DNA of 64,000 bases, from the NCBI GenBank assembly GCA_004297165.1, contig SCUJ01000006.1, forward strand, positions 1,116,464-1,180,463, given 5' to 3'. This document shows, one piece after another, positions 1 through 9,119 of this stretch. The notes beneath the pieces were generated by a model, which worked only from the letters and a program-made list of their open reading frames with translations, was not told where the DNA came from and ran no database searches. This DNA comes from Gammaproteobacteria bacterium (lineage in GTDB: Bacteria > Pseudomonadota > Gammaproteobacteria > Eutrophobiales > Eutrophobiaceae). Each line of letters starts with the position of its first letter. Position 1 is the first letter of the stretch. Made by a program: the position numbers and the translations under genes.

Positions 1-312
1 TATCAAATTAATAACCAACTGTCCCTCGTCTTCGGTTATGTCTTTCGTGCCGGAGAAATCACGGCGACGACGCTGAGAAACGCAGAAATTTTTGAGGCCT
101 CGGACGCCATCGCCAAGGATCTGGCATTCGGACCGGATCGTTTTGCGTACAGGATTGAGGCGGATACCAACAGATACTCCATTGGTCTGAGCCTGGCCTG
201 CAATAATCACATGTCTTTAAATGCCACCTATGTTTATCAGGATAGTGATGCCTATGAAGATCTCAGTTACAGCAATAATTTGGTACGCGTTGAGTTGCTC
301 TACAGCTATTAA
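1..312 (+). CDS. C-terminal part of a probable outer-membrane beta-barrel protein (5' end outside window)
   Basis: Frame 1 is open from the first base to TAA at 310-312, giving the last 103 residues of a protein whose start lies outside the window. The visible part alternates polar and hydrophobic/aromatic residues as beta-strands do (for example NHMSLNATYVYQDSD), and it ends in an aromatic residue (LLYSY), the usual C-terminal signature of outer-membrane barrels. The family cannot be named from this fragment. The following cupredoxin gene starts inside or just at its end, so the two are probably co-transcribed. Confidence 0.6.
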   Translation, partial: YQINNQLSLVFGYVFRAGEITATTLRNAEIFEASDAIAKDLAFGPDRFAYRIEADTNRYSIGLSLACNNHMSLNATYVYQDSDAYEDLSYSNNLVRVELLYSY

Positions 313-961
313 ACGCAATGCGTCGGGGTATGCCTTGTTACTCGTCCTGCCCTGGTCACCAACTCTGGCGGCGGACCTGCGCGCCAGTGTGGTAGATGGA
401 TTCGCAACGCCAGTCGCTGATGCAGTGGTCATTGCAGTTCCCGAAAACGGCGCGGTGATAGAAGCAAAGCAGGATATGGCTACTGTCGATCAGATCGATC
501 AACAATTTGTCCCCTATGTTAAAGCCATAGCAGTCGGGACCTCTGTATCGTTTCCCAACAAAGACGATATTCGCCATCACGTGTATTCATTTTCCAAGGC
601 AAAACGCTTTGAACTGCCCCTCTATAGCGGTGTGCCTGCGGATCCAGTTACGTTCGAGATACCAGGCGTCGTGACGCTTGGGTGTAACATTCACGATTGG
701 ATGGTCGGTTATATTTACGTGTCCGAATCGCCCTGGTTCGCGGTGACCGATGCGGAAGGCGCCGCGGTAATTAAGGGATTGCCGGAAGGCAAGTATCGGG
801 TCCGGACTTGGCACCCATTGCTGAAGGTCAGCGAAGAATCTACCGAACAGTCAGTGGATATCGAAACCACACTCCCCGCGGAACTGCACTGGGTATTGTC
901 ATTGAAACCGGATATCCGTCCACGGCGTGCCCCCATCGGCGGCATGAAGGTATACCATTGA
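254..961 (+). CDS. exported cupredoxin-like protein ('methylamine utilization protein' type)
   Basis: Type 1 blue-copper ligands are visible: a His in HHVYSF, then Cys and His in LGCNIHDWMVG with the Met two residues on. This is the plastocyanin-like arrangement, followed by a carboxypeptidase-regulatory-like segment (DAEGAAVIKGLPEGKYRVRTWHP). A signal peptide (KRNASGYALLLVLPWSPTLAA) points to the periplasm. The start is uncertain: ATG 254 overlaps the upstream gene by 59 bases, and TTG 290 (overlap 23) would give a cleaner signal peptide. Database proteins of this architecture are often called methylamine utilization proteins, but no mau genes are nearby, so a role in periplasmic electron transfer or copper binding is inference. 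Confidence 0.75.
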   Translation: MKISVTAIIWYALSCSTAIKRNASGYALLLVLPWSPTLAADLRASVVDGFATPVADAVVIAVPENGAVIEAKQDMATVDQIDQQFVPYVKAIAVGTSVSFPNKDDIRHHVYSFSKAKRFELPLYSGVPADPVTFEIPGVVTLGCNIHDWMVGYIYVSESPWFAVTDAEGAAVIKGLPEGKYRVRTWHPLLKVSEESTEQSVDIETTLPAELHWVLSLKPDIRPRRAPIGGMKVYH

Positions 962-994
962 TTATCACACGGGTTCTATAAGGAGAAATTCATC

Positions 995-1891
995 ATGCCC
1001 ATGACTCTCAACCGCCGGCAATTCATTGCCGGCACAACACTTGCGCTCGCCCAGGGTGTGTTGAATCCCGCCTTCACGGCAACCTCCGGCGGCCCCGGCC
1101 GCCTGAAACAGGCTGTGGCCCGCTGGTGTTTTGGCAGCGTCCCCATCGAGGACTTCTGTGCGGCGTTGCGGGACATGGGTATCACCGGCATGGATCTGGT
1201 CGGGCCCGAGGAATGGGAGATGTGCCGGAAATACGGCATCACCCCGAGCATCGTGCAGGGGGCGGGCAGTTTCCGCCCGGCGCCCGCAGGCAGCCCCCGC
1301 CCTTTCGGACCGGCCTTCGGCTGGAACCGGATCGAGAATCACCAGGAACTCATGGCCACCGCCCGTCGCAACATCGACCTGGCCGTTGCCGCGGACCTGC
1401 CCAATATCATCGGCCTCTTTGGTGATCGCCAGGGCATGAGCGACGCGGAGGGGATCGACAATTGCGTGAAGGGGCTCAAACAGATCGTCCCCTATCTCGA
1501 AGAAAAGCGGATCACCCTCGGCATCGAGCTCCTGAACAGCAAGGTCGATCACCCGGATTATCAGGGCGACAACACCCCGTTCGGCGTCGAGGTCTGCAAG
1601 CAGGTTGGTTCGGAGCGGGTGAAGCTCGTCTATGACGCCTACCACATGCAGATTATGGAGGGGAATCTGATCGAGACCATCCGCGCGAACATCGATTATT
1701 TCTGCCACATCCACGTCGCCGGCGTCCCCGGCCGGCACGAGATCGACGCGACCCAGGAGGTCAATTGGCGCGCCGTGGCCACGGCGATTGCGGACATTGG
1801 TTTCAAGGGATATGTCAGCCACGAGTGGACCCCGACGGGTCCGGATCCGCTGGGCGCGTTGCGCGCGGCGGTGGAACTGTTGACTGTTTGA
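995..1891 (+). CDS. exported sugar-phosphate isomerase/epimerase-like TIM-barrel protein (hydroxypyruvate isomerase-like)
   Basis: AAGGAG at 980-985 sits nine bases before ATG 995. The N-terminus LNRRQFIAGTTLALAQG is Tat-like (RRxFI followed by a hydrophobic stretch), so the folded protein is probably exported. The remaining 270 residues fit the xylose-isomerase-like/AP-endonuclease-2 barrel: metal-binding acidic and His residues occur in LGIELLNSKVDH, KLVYDAYHMQIMEGN, CHIHVAGVPGRHEID and GYVSHEWTPTG, which resemble hydroxypyruvate isomerase. A second exported barrel of this family lies at 29654-30547. The substrate cannot be told from sequence. Confidence 0.8.
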   Translation: MPMTLNRRQFIAGTTLALAQGVLNPAFTATSGGPGRLKQAVARWCFGSVPIEDFCAALRDMGITGMDLVGPEEWEMCRKYGITPSIVQGAGSFRPAPAGSPRPFGPAFGWNRIENHQELMATARRNIDLAVAADLPNIIGLFGDRQGMSDAEGIDNCVKGLKQIVPYLEEKRITLGIELLNSKVDHPDYQGDNTPFGVEVCKQVGSERVKLVYDAYHMQIMEGNLIETIRANIDYFCHIHVAGVPGRHEIDATQEVNWRAVATAIADIGFKGYVSHEWTPTGPDPLGALRAAVELLTV

Positions 1892-1896
1892 ACTAA

Positions 1897-2379
1897 TCAC
1901 CCGGATAGTTGGGTCGCGAGCGGCAACTCGGTCGTATCCTTGATCTCCGTGACAGCGATGGTGGAGTGAATCTCCCGGATCATCGGCATGGCGATGAGAT
2001 AATTGCGCACGAAGGATTCGTAATGCTGGATGTCGCGCGTGACCACCTTCAGCAGATAATCGGTCTGACCGGTGACGGTGTAACACTCGACCACCTCGGG
2101 AAACTTCCTGATGCGGTTTTCGAACTCCTCCAGGCTGCCTTTCCCGTGGAGGACCAGGCTGACGTTAACGAAGACCACCACCTCCATCCCCAGTTTGGCA
2201 TGATCCAGGATCGCCACACGGGCTTTGATCACGCCCTCTTTCTCCAGGCGCTTGATCCGCCGCCAGCAGGGCGACTGGGACAGGCCGACACGGCGGGAGA
2301 TCTCCTCTATAGAGAGGTCGGTGTTCTCCTGGAGCAGCTCCAGGATCTTTCGCTCATAGTTGTCGATTCTTACCGGCAT
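1897..2379 (-). CDS. Lrp/AsnC-family transcriptional regulator (BkdR-like)
   Basis: An N-terminal helix-turn-helix (ILELLQENTDLSIEEISRRVGLSQSPCWRRIKRLEKEGVI) is followed by an Lrp/RAM ligand domain (VVECYTVTGQTDYLLKVVTRD). About 160 residues from ATG 2379, the usual family length; an in-frame ATG at 2415 would add 12 residues. Divergent from the 2-oxoacid dehydrogenase operon starting at 2537, the same arrangement as bkdR with the bkd operon of Pseudomonas, where an Lrp-type protein activates in response to branched-chain amino acids. That it controls this operon is an inference from position. Confidence 0.88.
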   Translation of the reverse strand: MPVRIDNYERKILELLQENTDLSIEEISRRVGLSQSPCWRRIKRLEKEGVIKARVAILDHAKLGMEVVVFVNVSLVLHGKGSLEEFENRIRKFPEVVECYTVTGQTDYLLKVVTRDIQHYESFVRNYLIAMPMIREIHSTIAVTEIKDTTELPLATQLSG

Positions 2380-2497
2380 ATCAATTCTGTATTCCAGTCT
2401 TTCCGGGTATTTCATTTCAATATATAGCAGATTTTCGCCAGATTTAGACAGGTTATTCCCTGGTTTCCTGAATATATTTATCCATCAGAACGCTAAT

Positions 2498-2521
2498 GCC
2501 GGTTTTTTGTAACAAACCGGC
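2498..2521. promoter_or_regulatory. perfect 8-bp inverted repeat just upstream of the bkd-like operon
   Basis: The arms GCCGGTTT (2498-2505) and AAACCGGC (2514-2521) are exact reverse complements around an 8-base loop. The repeat lies between the Lrp-type regulator and the operon start, 11 bases before the GGAGG ribosome site at 2532. It could be a leader hairpin or a DNA operator. There is no T-run after the second arm, so it does not look like a terminator. Confidence 0.5.
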
Positions 2522-2536
2522 GCCTCGTACTGGAGG

Positions 2537-3772
2537 ATGAATCCTTTGACGGGAAAACTGCACATACCGGATGCGCCGTTCCGGCCCGGCCAGCATGCCG
2601 ACTACAGCAAGGTCACGCTGCCCGCCGCCGGCGAGCTTGAGCGTCCGGATGTGCTGGTGGAAGAGCGTCTGATCCGCCATATGCCCTACAGCATGATCCG
2701 CGTGCTGGATACCGAACATCGCGCCGTGGGTCCCTGGAACCCCAATCTGGATGTCGAAACCCTGCGCCAGGGCCTACGATTCATGTTGCTCACCCGCGCA
2801 TACGACGATCGCATGATGCGGGCCCAGCGCCAGGGGAAACTGACCTTCTATGTGAAATCCACCGGAGAGGAAGGCTTTACCGTCGCCCAATGCCTGGCGT
2901 TGCGACCCGGCGACATGTTGTTCACCACCTATCGTCAACCGGCGGCCGCCATCGCGCGCGGCGCGCCTCTGGTGGACATGATGTGCCAATGCCTGTCGAA
3001 TTCCAGGGACAATCTCAGGGGCCGGCAGGTCCCCACCCTCTACAGTTTCAAGGAGGTGAATTTTTTCTCCATCTCCGGGAACGTGGGAACACAATTTCCC
3101 CAGGCGGTGGGTTGGGCGATGGCCTCCAATTACAAGGGCGAGGATCACATCGCCTCGGCCTGGGTGGGCGAGGGCGCCAGCGCGGAAGGGGACTTTCACT
3201 ACGCCATGACATTCGCCTCTGTGTACGAGGCGCCCGTCATTCTCAACATCGTGAACAACCAGTGGGCGATCTCCACCTTCCAGGATTTTGCGGGGGGTGA
3301 ACACTGTCCCTTTGCCGCCCGCGCCCTGGGTTACGGGATGCCAGGGCTACGCGTGGACGGCAACGATTTCCTGGCGGTCTATGCAGCGACGCAATGGGCC
3401 GCGGGGCGCGCCCGGGCCGGCAAGGGTGCGACCCTCATCGAGCTGTATACTTACCGGGCCGAGAGCCACTCCAGCAGCGATGACGCCACCCGTTACCGTC
3501 CGGTGGATGACTGGCAGAACTGGCCGCTGGGAGATCCCATCCTCCGTCTGAAACAGCATCTAATCGACCTCGGCGAATGGACCGAGGAGCGGCACCTGGC
3601 ACTTGAAGCGGAACTCAAGCAGGCGGTCATGGACGCCTGGCAGGAGGCCGTCAGTTACGGCACTCTCGAAGAGGGTCCGCGCCCGCCGGTCGCGGCCATG
3701 TTCGAACATGTCTACAAGGAGCTGCCGCCCCACCTCATAAAACAGCGGCGGCAGTTGGGAGTCGAGCCTTGA
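2537..3772 (+). CDS. bkdA1: 2-oxoisovalerate dehydrogenase E1 alpha subunit
   Basis: E1alpha of the branched-chain 2-oxoacid dehydrogenase complex: thiamine-diphosphate-dependent decarboxylation of the 2-oxo acids from Leu, Val and Ile. The ThDP/Mg motif is GEGASAEGDFHYAMTFASVY...NNQWAIS, followed by the phosphorylation-loop-like YRAESHSSSDDATRYR. The N-terminal extension (LHIPDAPFRPGQ...YSMIRVLD) matches the bacterial BkdA1 type, and 411 residues is the normal length. GGAGG at 2532-2536 touches ATG 2537, so the in-frame TTG at 2546, spaced nine bases from it, may be the real start. First gene of a tightly coupled operon. Confidence 0.93.
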   Translation: MNPLTGKLHIPDAPFRPGQHADYSKVTLPAAGELERPDVLVEERLIRHMPYSMIRVLDTEHRAVGPWNPNLDVETLRQGLRFMLLTRAYDDRMMRAQRQGKLTFYVKSTGEEGFTVAQCLALRPGDMLFTTYRQPAAAIARGAPLVDMMCQCLSNSRDNLRGRQVPTLYSFKEVNFFSISGNVGTQFPQAVGWAMASNYKGEDHIASAWVGEGASAEGDFHYAMTFASVYEAPVILNIVNNQWAISTFQDFAGGEHCPFAARALGYGMPGLRVDGNDFLAVYAATQWAAGRARAGKGATLIELYTYRAESHSSSDDATRYRPVDDWQNWPLGDPILRLKQHLIDLGEWTEERHLALEAELKQAVMDAWQEAVSYGTLEEGPRPPVAAMFEHVYKELPPHLIKQRRQLGVEP

Positions 3773-4785
3773 CCCGCATGACCATGGCGCAGGCCCTTAA
3801 TTCGGCCATGGATGTCATGCTCGCGCGCGACCCGAACGTCCTGATCTTCGGCGAGGACGTGGGCTACTTCGGGGGCGTGTTCCGCGTCACCGAGGGGCTT
3901 CAGAAAAAATACGGCCGGAACCGCGTCTTCGATACCCCGATCGCCGAGGGGGGCATCGTGGCCGCGGCGATCGGCATGGGCGTCAACGGCCTGCGCCCGG
4001 TTGTGGAGATCCAGTTCTGCGACTACATCCACCCGGCCTTCGATCAACTGGTCAGCGAGCTCTCGCGCCTGCGCTACCGCAGCGGCGGGCAATTCTGGTC
4101 TCCGGTGACGGTTCGTACACCCTGCGGCGGCGGGATTCATGGCGGACAGACCCACTCGCAGAGCCCGGAGGCGGTTTACGCGCATGTCTGCGGCCTGAAA
4201 ACCGTGATGCCCTCCAATCCCTATGACGCCAAGGGCATGTTGATCAGCGCCATCGAGGACGATGACCCGGTGATCTTTCTGGAGCCCAAGCGCCTGTATA
4301 ACGGTCCGTTCGCGGGCGATCCCGAGCAGCAATCCGGGCGCTGGGACGCCCATCCCAAGGGCGAAGTACCGGACGGTTATTACACGGTCCCGCTGGGTCA
4401 GGCGGAGGTCGTTGTGCCGGGCGATGAACTGACCATCGTCGGCTATGGCACACTGGTTCATGTCGCCGTCGCCGCCGCCCGGGAAGCCGGCGTGTGCGCG
4501 GAGATCATCGATGTGCGGAGCATGATGCCGCTCGACATCGATACCCTGGCGGCCTCGGTCAAAAAAAACGGACGCTGCCTGATCGTTCACGAGGCCACGC
4601 GCACCTGCGGTTATGGCGCAGAGCTCTCGGCGCAGATCCAGGAGGCATGCTTCTGGAGCCTCAAGGCGCCGATTGAACGGGTCACCGGCTGGGATACGCC
4701 CTACCCGCATGCCCAGGAATGGGAATATTTTCCCGGCAAGAAGAGAGTGCTGGAGGCCATCCGGCGCATTATGGAGATCGCGTGA
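3769..4785 (+). CDS. bkdA2: 2-oxoisovalerate dehydrogenase E1 beta subunit
   Basis: Transketolase-like E1beta partner of the preceding gene. Recognisable blocks are FGEDVGYFGGVFRVTEGL, DTPIAEGGIVAAAIGMG, EIQFCDYIHPAFDQL, CGGGIHGGQTHSQSPEA and the C-terminal VIDVRSMMPLDIDTL-type domain. At 338 residues it is full length. TTG 3769 overlaps the E1alpha stop (TTGA), indicating translational coupling, with GGGAG at 3757-3761; ATG 3778 is the alternative. E1alpha and E1beta form the heterotetramer that hands the acyl group to the E2 lipoyl domain. Confidence 0.93.
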   Translation: MTRMTMAQALNSAMDVMLARDPNVLIFGEDVGYFGGVFRVTEGLQKKYGRNRVFDTPIAEGGIVAAAIGMGVNGLRPVVEIQFCDYIHPAFDQLVSELSRLRYRSGGQFWSPVTVRTPCGGGIHGGQTHSQSPEAVYAHVCGLKTVMPSNPYDAKGMLISAIEDDDPVIFLEPKRLYNGPFAGDPEQQSGRWDAHPKGEVPDGYYTVPLGQAEVVVPGDELTIVGYGTLVHVAVAAAREAGVCAEIIDVRSMMPLDIDTLAASVKKNGRCLIVHEATRTCGYGAELSAQIQEACFWSLKAPIERVTGWDTPYPHAQEWEYFPGKKRVLEAIRRIMEIA

Positions 4786-5915
4786 GCCGCCACGAATTCA
4801 GGTTGCCCGATCTCGGCGAAGGGACCGTCGATGCCGAGATCGTCGCCTGGCATGTCGAGCCGGGGGATCGAGTCGAGATGGATCAACCGGTCGTGGACCT
4901 CATGACCAACAAGGCCATGCTCGAGATCACCGCCCCGGTCGCCGGCCGGGTCGTGGAGCGTCATGGAAATCCCGGCGATGTCCTGCCGGTGGGGACAACG
5001 CTGCTGGTCTTCGAGGATGGCAGCGACAGCCCCCGGCGCGAGGCGGTAATTGCCGCCGGGGATCGCATACTCGCCTCGCCCGCCGTTCGACGGATGGCGC
5101 GGGAACTGGGCATTGATCTTGAACGAGTACATGGCAGCGGACCCGACGGGCGGATCCTCAAGGAGGATTTGCAGCCTTCTCACAAAGAACATGCAGTCGA
5201 GGTCGGAAAGAATGACCAGGAATCAAAAGTATTCGAGACGTCTTTGATCGGTCTGCGCCGCCGGATCGCGGAACAGGTGCTGCAAGGGCACAACATCCCG
5301 ACGTTCGCTTATGTGGAAGAGATCGATGTCACGCAACTCGAAGCCCTGCGGCGGCAGCTCAACAATACCCGGCAGGTGGGTCAGCCTGAACTCACCTATC
5401 TACCCCTGATCATCCTGGCCCTGGTGAAGACACTACGTCTTCACCCGATGTTCAATGCACACTACGATGCGGCGGCCATGCTCATCCGCCAGTACGGGGA
5501 CATCCATGTCGGCATCGCCACGCACACCGGCGCGGGACTCAAGGTCCCCGTGCTCAGAAACGCACAGACCCTCGATCTCTGGGCCTGTGCCAGGGAACTG
5601 CGGCGGCTCGCCGCGGCTGCCCGGGACAATACCGCGCGCCCCGAGGAACTGACCGGCTCCACCATCAGCATCACCAGCCTCGGCAAACTCGGAGGCCTGG
5701 CCGTGATCCCGATCATCAACAGTCCGGAGGTCGCCATCCTCGGGATCAACCAGGCCGAGGAGCGCCCGGTGGTCCGCGACAATGCCATCGTCATCCGGCG
5801 GATGATGAACATCTCCTCCTGTTTCGACCATCGCGTCTCTGACGGTCAGGACGCGGCGGAGATGATCCAGTGCCTGAAGGGCCTGCTGGAAAACCCGGCG
5901 GCAATCTTTATATAA
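4782..5915 (+). CDS. bkdB: dihydrolipoyl acyltransferase E2 (branched-chain type)
   Basis: E2 core of the complex. GTG 4782 overlaps the E1beta stop (GTGA) and gives 377 residues: a lipoyl domain with the modified lysine at about K44 ([12 protein letters not shown]), a short linker, a peripheral-subunit-binding domain at about 97-131 ([15 protein letters not shown]...GRILKEDL), and the catalytic acyltransferase domain ending in [14 protein letters not shown] (catalytic His about 350 of HxxxDG). A longer reading frame reaches back into E1beta but has no basis. There is only one lipoyl domain. No E3 (lipoamide dehydrogenase) gene lies in the operon, so E3 must come from elsewhere. Confidence 0.92.
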   Translation: MSRHEFRLPDLGEGTVDAEIVAWHVEPGDRVEMDQPVVDLMTNKAMLEITAPVAGRVVERHGNPGDVLPVGTTLLVFEDGSDSPRREAVIAAGDRILASPAVRRMARELGIDLERVHGSGPDGRILKEDLQPSHKEHAVEVGKNDQESKVFETSLIGLRRRIAEQVLQGHNIPTFAYVEEIDVTQLEALRRQLNNTRQVGQPELTYLPLIILALVKTLRLHPMFNAHYDAAAMLIRQYGDIHVGIATHTGAGLKVPVLRNAQTLDLWACARELRRLAAAARDNTARPEELTGSTISITSLGKLGGLAVIPIINSPEVAILGINQAEERPVVRDNAIVIRRMMNISSCFDHRVSDGQDAAEMIQCLKGLLENPAAIFI

Positions 5916-5916
5916 A

Positions 5917-7080
5917 ATGTACCTGCCATTGCCAATCGACCTGGGCGAGACTGCAACGGCGTTGCGCGAGACCGTGGCCCGCTTCGCCGCCGCAGAGATC
6001 GCACCTAATGCCGCGGCGATCGATCGCGATAACCGTTTTCCTGCCGGGCTCTGGCGCAAGCTGGGCGAACTCGGTCTGCTGGGCATCACCGTCGAAGAGA
6101 CATGGGGCGGCAGCGGCATGGGTTATCTGGAGCATGTCATCGCGATGGAGGAACTCAGCCGCGCCTCGGCCTCGGTGGGACTCTCCTACGCCGCCCATTC
6201 CAATCTCTGCGTCAATCAGATCCGCCTGAACGGCACTGACGCGCAACGGCGCAAATATCTGCCACCCTTGATCTGCGGTGAGAAAATCGGCGCACTGGCG
6301 ATGAGCGAGAGCGGGGCCGGCTCGGACGTGCTCGGCATGCAGCTCCGCGCCGAGCGCAAGGGCGACTGTTTCAACCTGAACGGCAACAAGATGTGGATCA
6401 CCAACGGGCCGGACGCGGACACGCTGGTTGTCTATGCGAAGACCGATCCGGAGCTCAGGGCCCGCGGGATCAGCGCCTTCATCGTGGAAAAGGATTCCCC
6501 CGGATTCGCCGCGGGCAACCGGCTCGACAAACTGGGCATGCGGGGCTCGAACACCAGCGAACTCGTCTTCACCGATTGCGAAGTGCCCGCGGAAAACCTG
6601 CTCGGCGGCTTGAATGAGGGCGTGAACGTGCTCATGAGCGGCCTCGACTACGAACGCCTGGTGCTCAGCGGCGGACCGCTCGGCATCATGCAGTCCTGCA
6701 TGGATCTCGCGCTGCCCTATATCCATGAACGCCGACAGTTCGGCCAGCCGATCGGCGGCTTCGAATTGATGCAGGGCAAGCTTGCGGACATGTATACCGC
6801 CCACAACGCCTCCCGGGCCTATGTTTATGCCGCGGCCAGGGCCTGCGATCAGGGCCGCATCACCCGCAAGGACGCCGCCGGAGTCCTCCTCCACGCGGCG
6901 GAAAGGGCCACCTGGATGGCCTCCCAGGCGATCCAGATCCTCGGCGGCAACGGCTACACCAACGACTATCCGGCGGGGCGTTTCCTGCGGGACGCGAAAC
7001 TCTACGAGATCGGCGCCGGCACGAGCGAGATCCGGAGGATGCTGATCGGACGGGAACTGTTTCGGGAATCGGAGGCTTGA
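5917..7080 (+). CDS. acyl-CoA dehydrogenase, isovaleryl-CoA dehydrogenase type
   Basis: FAD flavoprotein of 387 residues. The catalytic glutamate is at about 246 in [16 protein letters not shown]; this early position and the surrounding sequence are those of isovaleryl-CoA dehydrogenase (IVD/LiuA), whereas most acyl-CoA dehydrogenases carry the base near 370. Other blocks: [32 protein letters not shown], and the C-terminal [18 protein letters not shown]. The gene begins one base after the E2 stop. It fits the second step of leucine oxidation, isovaleryl-CoA to 3-methylcrotonyl-CoA. Electrons would go to ETF, which is not encoded here. Confidence 0.9.
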   Translation: MYLPLPIDLGETATALRETVARFAAAEIAPNAAAIDRDNRFPAGLWRKLGELGLLGITVEETWGGSGMGYLEHVIAMEELSRASASVGLSYAAHSNLCVNQIRLNGTDAQRRKYLPPLICGEKIGALAMSESGAGSDVLGMQLRAERKGDCFNLNGNKMWITNGPDADTLVVYAKTDPELRARGISAFIVEKDSPGFAAGNRLDKLGMRGSNTSELVFTDCEVPAENLLGGLNEGVNVLMSGLDYERLVLSGGPLGIMQSCMDLALPYIHERRQFGQPIGGFELMQGKLADMYTAHNASRAYVYAAARACDQGRITRKDAAGVLLHAAERATWMASQAIQILGGNGYTNDYPAGRFLRDAKLYEIGAGTSEIRRMLIGRELFRESEA

Positions 7081-7083
7081 CGA

Positions 7084-8514
7084 ATGATCACCTTCAGTGA
7101 GCGGCAACTGCGCATCCCGACCATCATGCGGCCGGTGTATCTGGTCACCGGCGGGATGTCCAAGTTCGCCCGGGCCTTTCCCGATCGCAAGACGGAAGAG
7201 CTGTGCGTTGATGCGCTGACCGAGGCCGCGGAGTTTATCTACATGACGCCGGCCGAACTCAAGCGTTACATCCATTCCTGCTATTACGGTCATTTCGCGG
7301 ATCACTTCGGCGATCAACTCCTCGGCGAGGCCGTGATCCACGATCGCCTCGGTCTCGATCCGCTGGGCAACATCGGCATCAAGACCGGCGGGGCCACCGG
7401 CGGCTCCACCCTCTGGGAGGCGTACAAGACCGTCGCTTCGGGGTATTCGGATTGTGTGCTCGCCCTGGGCTGGGAGCGCATGGACGAGGTGCCGACCGAT
7501 GAGGGCAATCACTACATCGCCTGCGCGGCCGACAAGGATTGGGAGACGCCGCTCGGCCACATCTATACAGGGTACTACGCAGTAATGGCCCAGAAATACT
7601 GGCAGGTCTTTGGCCGGGAGGAGGATGCGTTCCGGCGCACCATGGCTGCGATCGCGGTAAAGAATAGGGGCTACGCCGTGCACAATCCCCACGCCCAGGG
7701 CCCCCTGCGGATTACCGTGGAGGACGTGTTGAACTCGCCCGTGGTCGCCTATCCCTTGCGCGCCCTGGACTGCTGCCTGATGTCGGTCGGCGCGGCCGCC
7801 GCCATCCTCGCCGATGAAAAGACCGCCTTCGAGATGACCGACAATCCGCTACGCATCGATGTCTGCGCGGCGAGTCACACCCTGCGCCCTGCCGATCGGC
7901 GCAACATGGAGATACCGCTCCTGCCCAACGAGACGCCGGGTCAGTACCGGGATCTCGCCGATCGTTTTCCCGGCGCGGAACGGTACCCCGGCTTTACCTC
8001 GTTCCTCGCGGCCAGGATGGCGGCCTATTACGCCTACGGACTCACCGGCGTAACCGACCCCTGCACGGATCTGGATCTGGTGGAACTGCACGACGCCTTC
8101 ACCATCAGCGACATCCAGTCCTATGAGGACCTCGGCCTCCGGCCTTACGGCGAGGGGCGCAATTATGTGGAGTCGGGGGATTGTTATCACACCAATCCCC
8201 ACACAGGACAACCCGGCCGCCTCCCCGCCAATCTCTCCGGAGGCCTAATCGGCTGCATGCACGCGGTCGGGGCCACCGGCATCATGCAGGTCATCGAGGT
8301 CGGCCACCATCTCTGGAACCGCTGGGCCGAGATGCACGGTGACCCAGGCAAGTGGACGCGCTTCGGCCGGAGCAAACCGGAGGACTGGCGGGACCTGCAG
8401 GTCGTCGGCGCGAGGCGCGGGATGGCCGTCAGTCATGCCGGGGTCGGCTCGCATGTCACCTGCGCCATCGTGCAGCATCCGGATCATTTATTACGGGGAG
8501 GGGCCTTTCAATGA
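7084..8514 (+). CDS. thiolase-superfamily protein (SCP-x/lipid-transfer type) lacking the nucleophilic cysteine
   Basis: Thiolase fold of 476 residues. The N-terminal half has TGGATGGSTLWEAYKTVASGYSDCVLALGWERM where true thiolases have (A/E)ACASGG..., so glycine replaces the acyl-accepting cysteine. The C-terminal half keeps ELHDAFTISDIQSYEDLGL and CMHAVGATGIMQ, matching the NEAF-like and GHPxGATG histidine motifs. Together with the DUF35 gene that overlaps it (ATGA), this is the arrangement of aldolase-type Ltp/DUF35 pairs from steroid degradation and of archaeal thiolase/DUF35 complexes. C-C bond cleavage or formation on an acyl-CoA is likely; classical thiolysis is unlikely. The physiological substrate is unknown. 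Confidence 0.8.
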   Translation: MITFSERQLRIPTIMRPVYLVTGGMSKFARAFPDRKTEELCVDALTEAAEFIYMTPAELKRYIHSCYYGHFADHFGDQLLGEAVIHDRLGLDPLGNIGIKTGGATGGSTLWEAYKTVASGYSDCVLALGWERMDEVPTDEGNHYIACAADKDWETPLGHIYTGYYAVMAQKYWQVFGREEDAFRRTMAAIAVKNRGYAVHNPHAQGPLRITVEDVLNSPVVAYPLRALDCCLMSVGAAAAILADEKTAFEMTDNPLRIDVCAASHTLRPADRRNMEIPLLPNETPGQYRDLADRFPGAERYPGFTSFLAARMAAYYAYGLTGVTDPCTDLDLVELHDAFTISDIQSYEDLGLRPYGEGRNYVESGDCYHTNPHTGQPGRLPANLSGGLIGCMHAVGATGIMQVIEVGHHLWNRWAEMHGDPGKWTRFGRSKPEDWRDLQVVGARRGMAVSHAGVGSHVTCAIVQHPDHLLRGGAFQ

Positions 8515-9119
8515 CCACCCACACAACCAGGGGCACGGTGCGCGTCGCCGGTCATGCCTATAAACCAGACGGCCGTTTTCATTTTCCCGCCGCCCAGACG
8601 CCCATCCGCGACGAGCGCGGCGAACTTGCCGGGATCACAAATCCGCGCGAGATCATTCATATCCATTCCTATGGCGGGGAGGCGGTATTTTTCGAATCCC
8701 TCGGTCGGGGCAGACTGCCCGGCAGCCGTTGCGATAACCCCCTGTGCGTGGCCCATGCCTCCGTCTTCCTGCCGTTTCGCATCCATTGCCCGGATTGTCT
8801 CGCGAGATGCGCCGTGGTTGACCTGACCTCCATCGCACAGGAAACCGCCCGGATCCACACCTTCATGATCACGGAACGGACCGGGGCATTCAACACCCTG
8901 CCCACGCCGATCCGATTCATCAACGTGGAGTTCGAGGGAGTCTGTACGATCCTGATGAGCACGCTATGTGTCGGCGAACCCGCGATCGGCATGCGGGTCA
9001 TGCCCGTGTTCAACACGGAGGCCCCGACTTATACGATCCTGGACCTGTCCTGGGTCCCCCTGGGCACGCCCGCAGGCGAATTGCCCCGTTATTTTCACTT
9101 CGGAGGAACAACCCCGTGA
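8511..9119 (+). CDS. DUF35 OB-fold/zinc-ribbon protein, partner of the thiolase-like protein
   Basis: ATG 8511 overlaps the thiolase-like stop (ATGA) and is preceded by GGGGAGG about seven bases upstream, so the longer upstream reading frame is not used. The 202-residue product has a rubredoxin-like zinc ribbon (Cys at CDNPLC, then CPDC) followed by an acyl-CoA-binding OB fold (VVDLTSIAQETARIHTFMI...PIRFINVEFEG). DUF35 proteins form complexes with thiolase-fold enzymes and channel or position the CoA ester. Overlapping translation suggests a stoichiometric complex with the previous gene product. Confidence 0.85.
   Translation: MTTHTTRGTVRVAGHAYKPDGRFHFPAAQTPIRDERGELAGITNPREIIHIHSYGGEAVFFESLGRGRLPGSRCDNPLCVAHASVFLPFRIHCPDCLARCAVVDLTSIAQETARIHTFMITERTGAFNTLPTPIRFINVEFEGVCTILMSTLCVGEPAIGMRVMPVFNTEAPTYTILDLSWVPLGTPAGELPRYFHFGGTTP

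Noticed and set aside
965-2086. 373-codon minus-strand frame
   Set aside because: Runs antisense to the TIM-barrel gene and into the regulator; no family resemblance.
5908-7692. 594-codon minus-strand frame over the acyl-CoA dehydrogenase
   Set aside because: Shadow frame of high-GC coding DNA; the plus-strand product is a clear family member.
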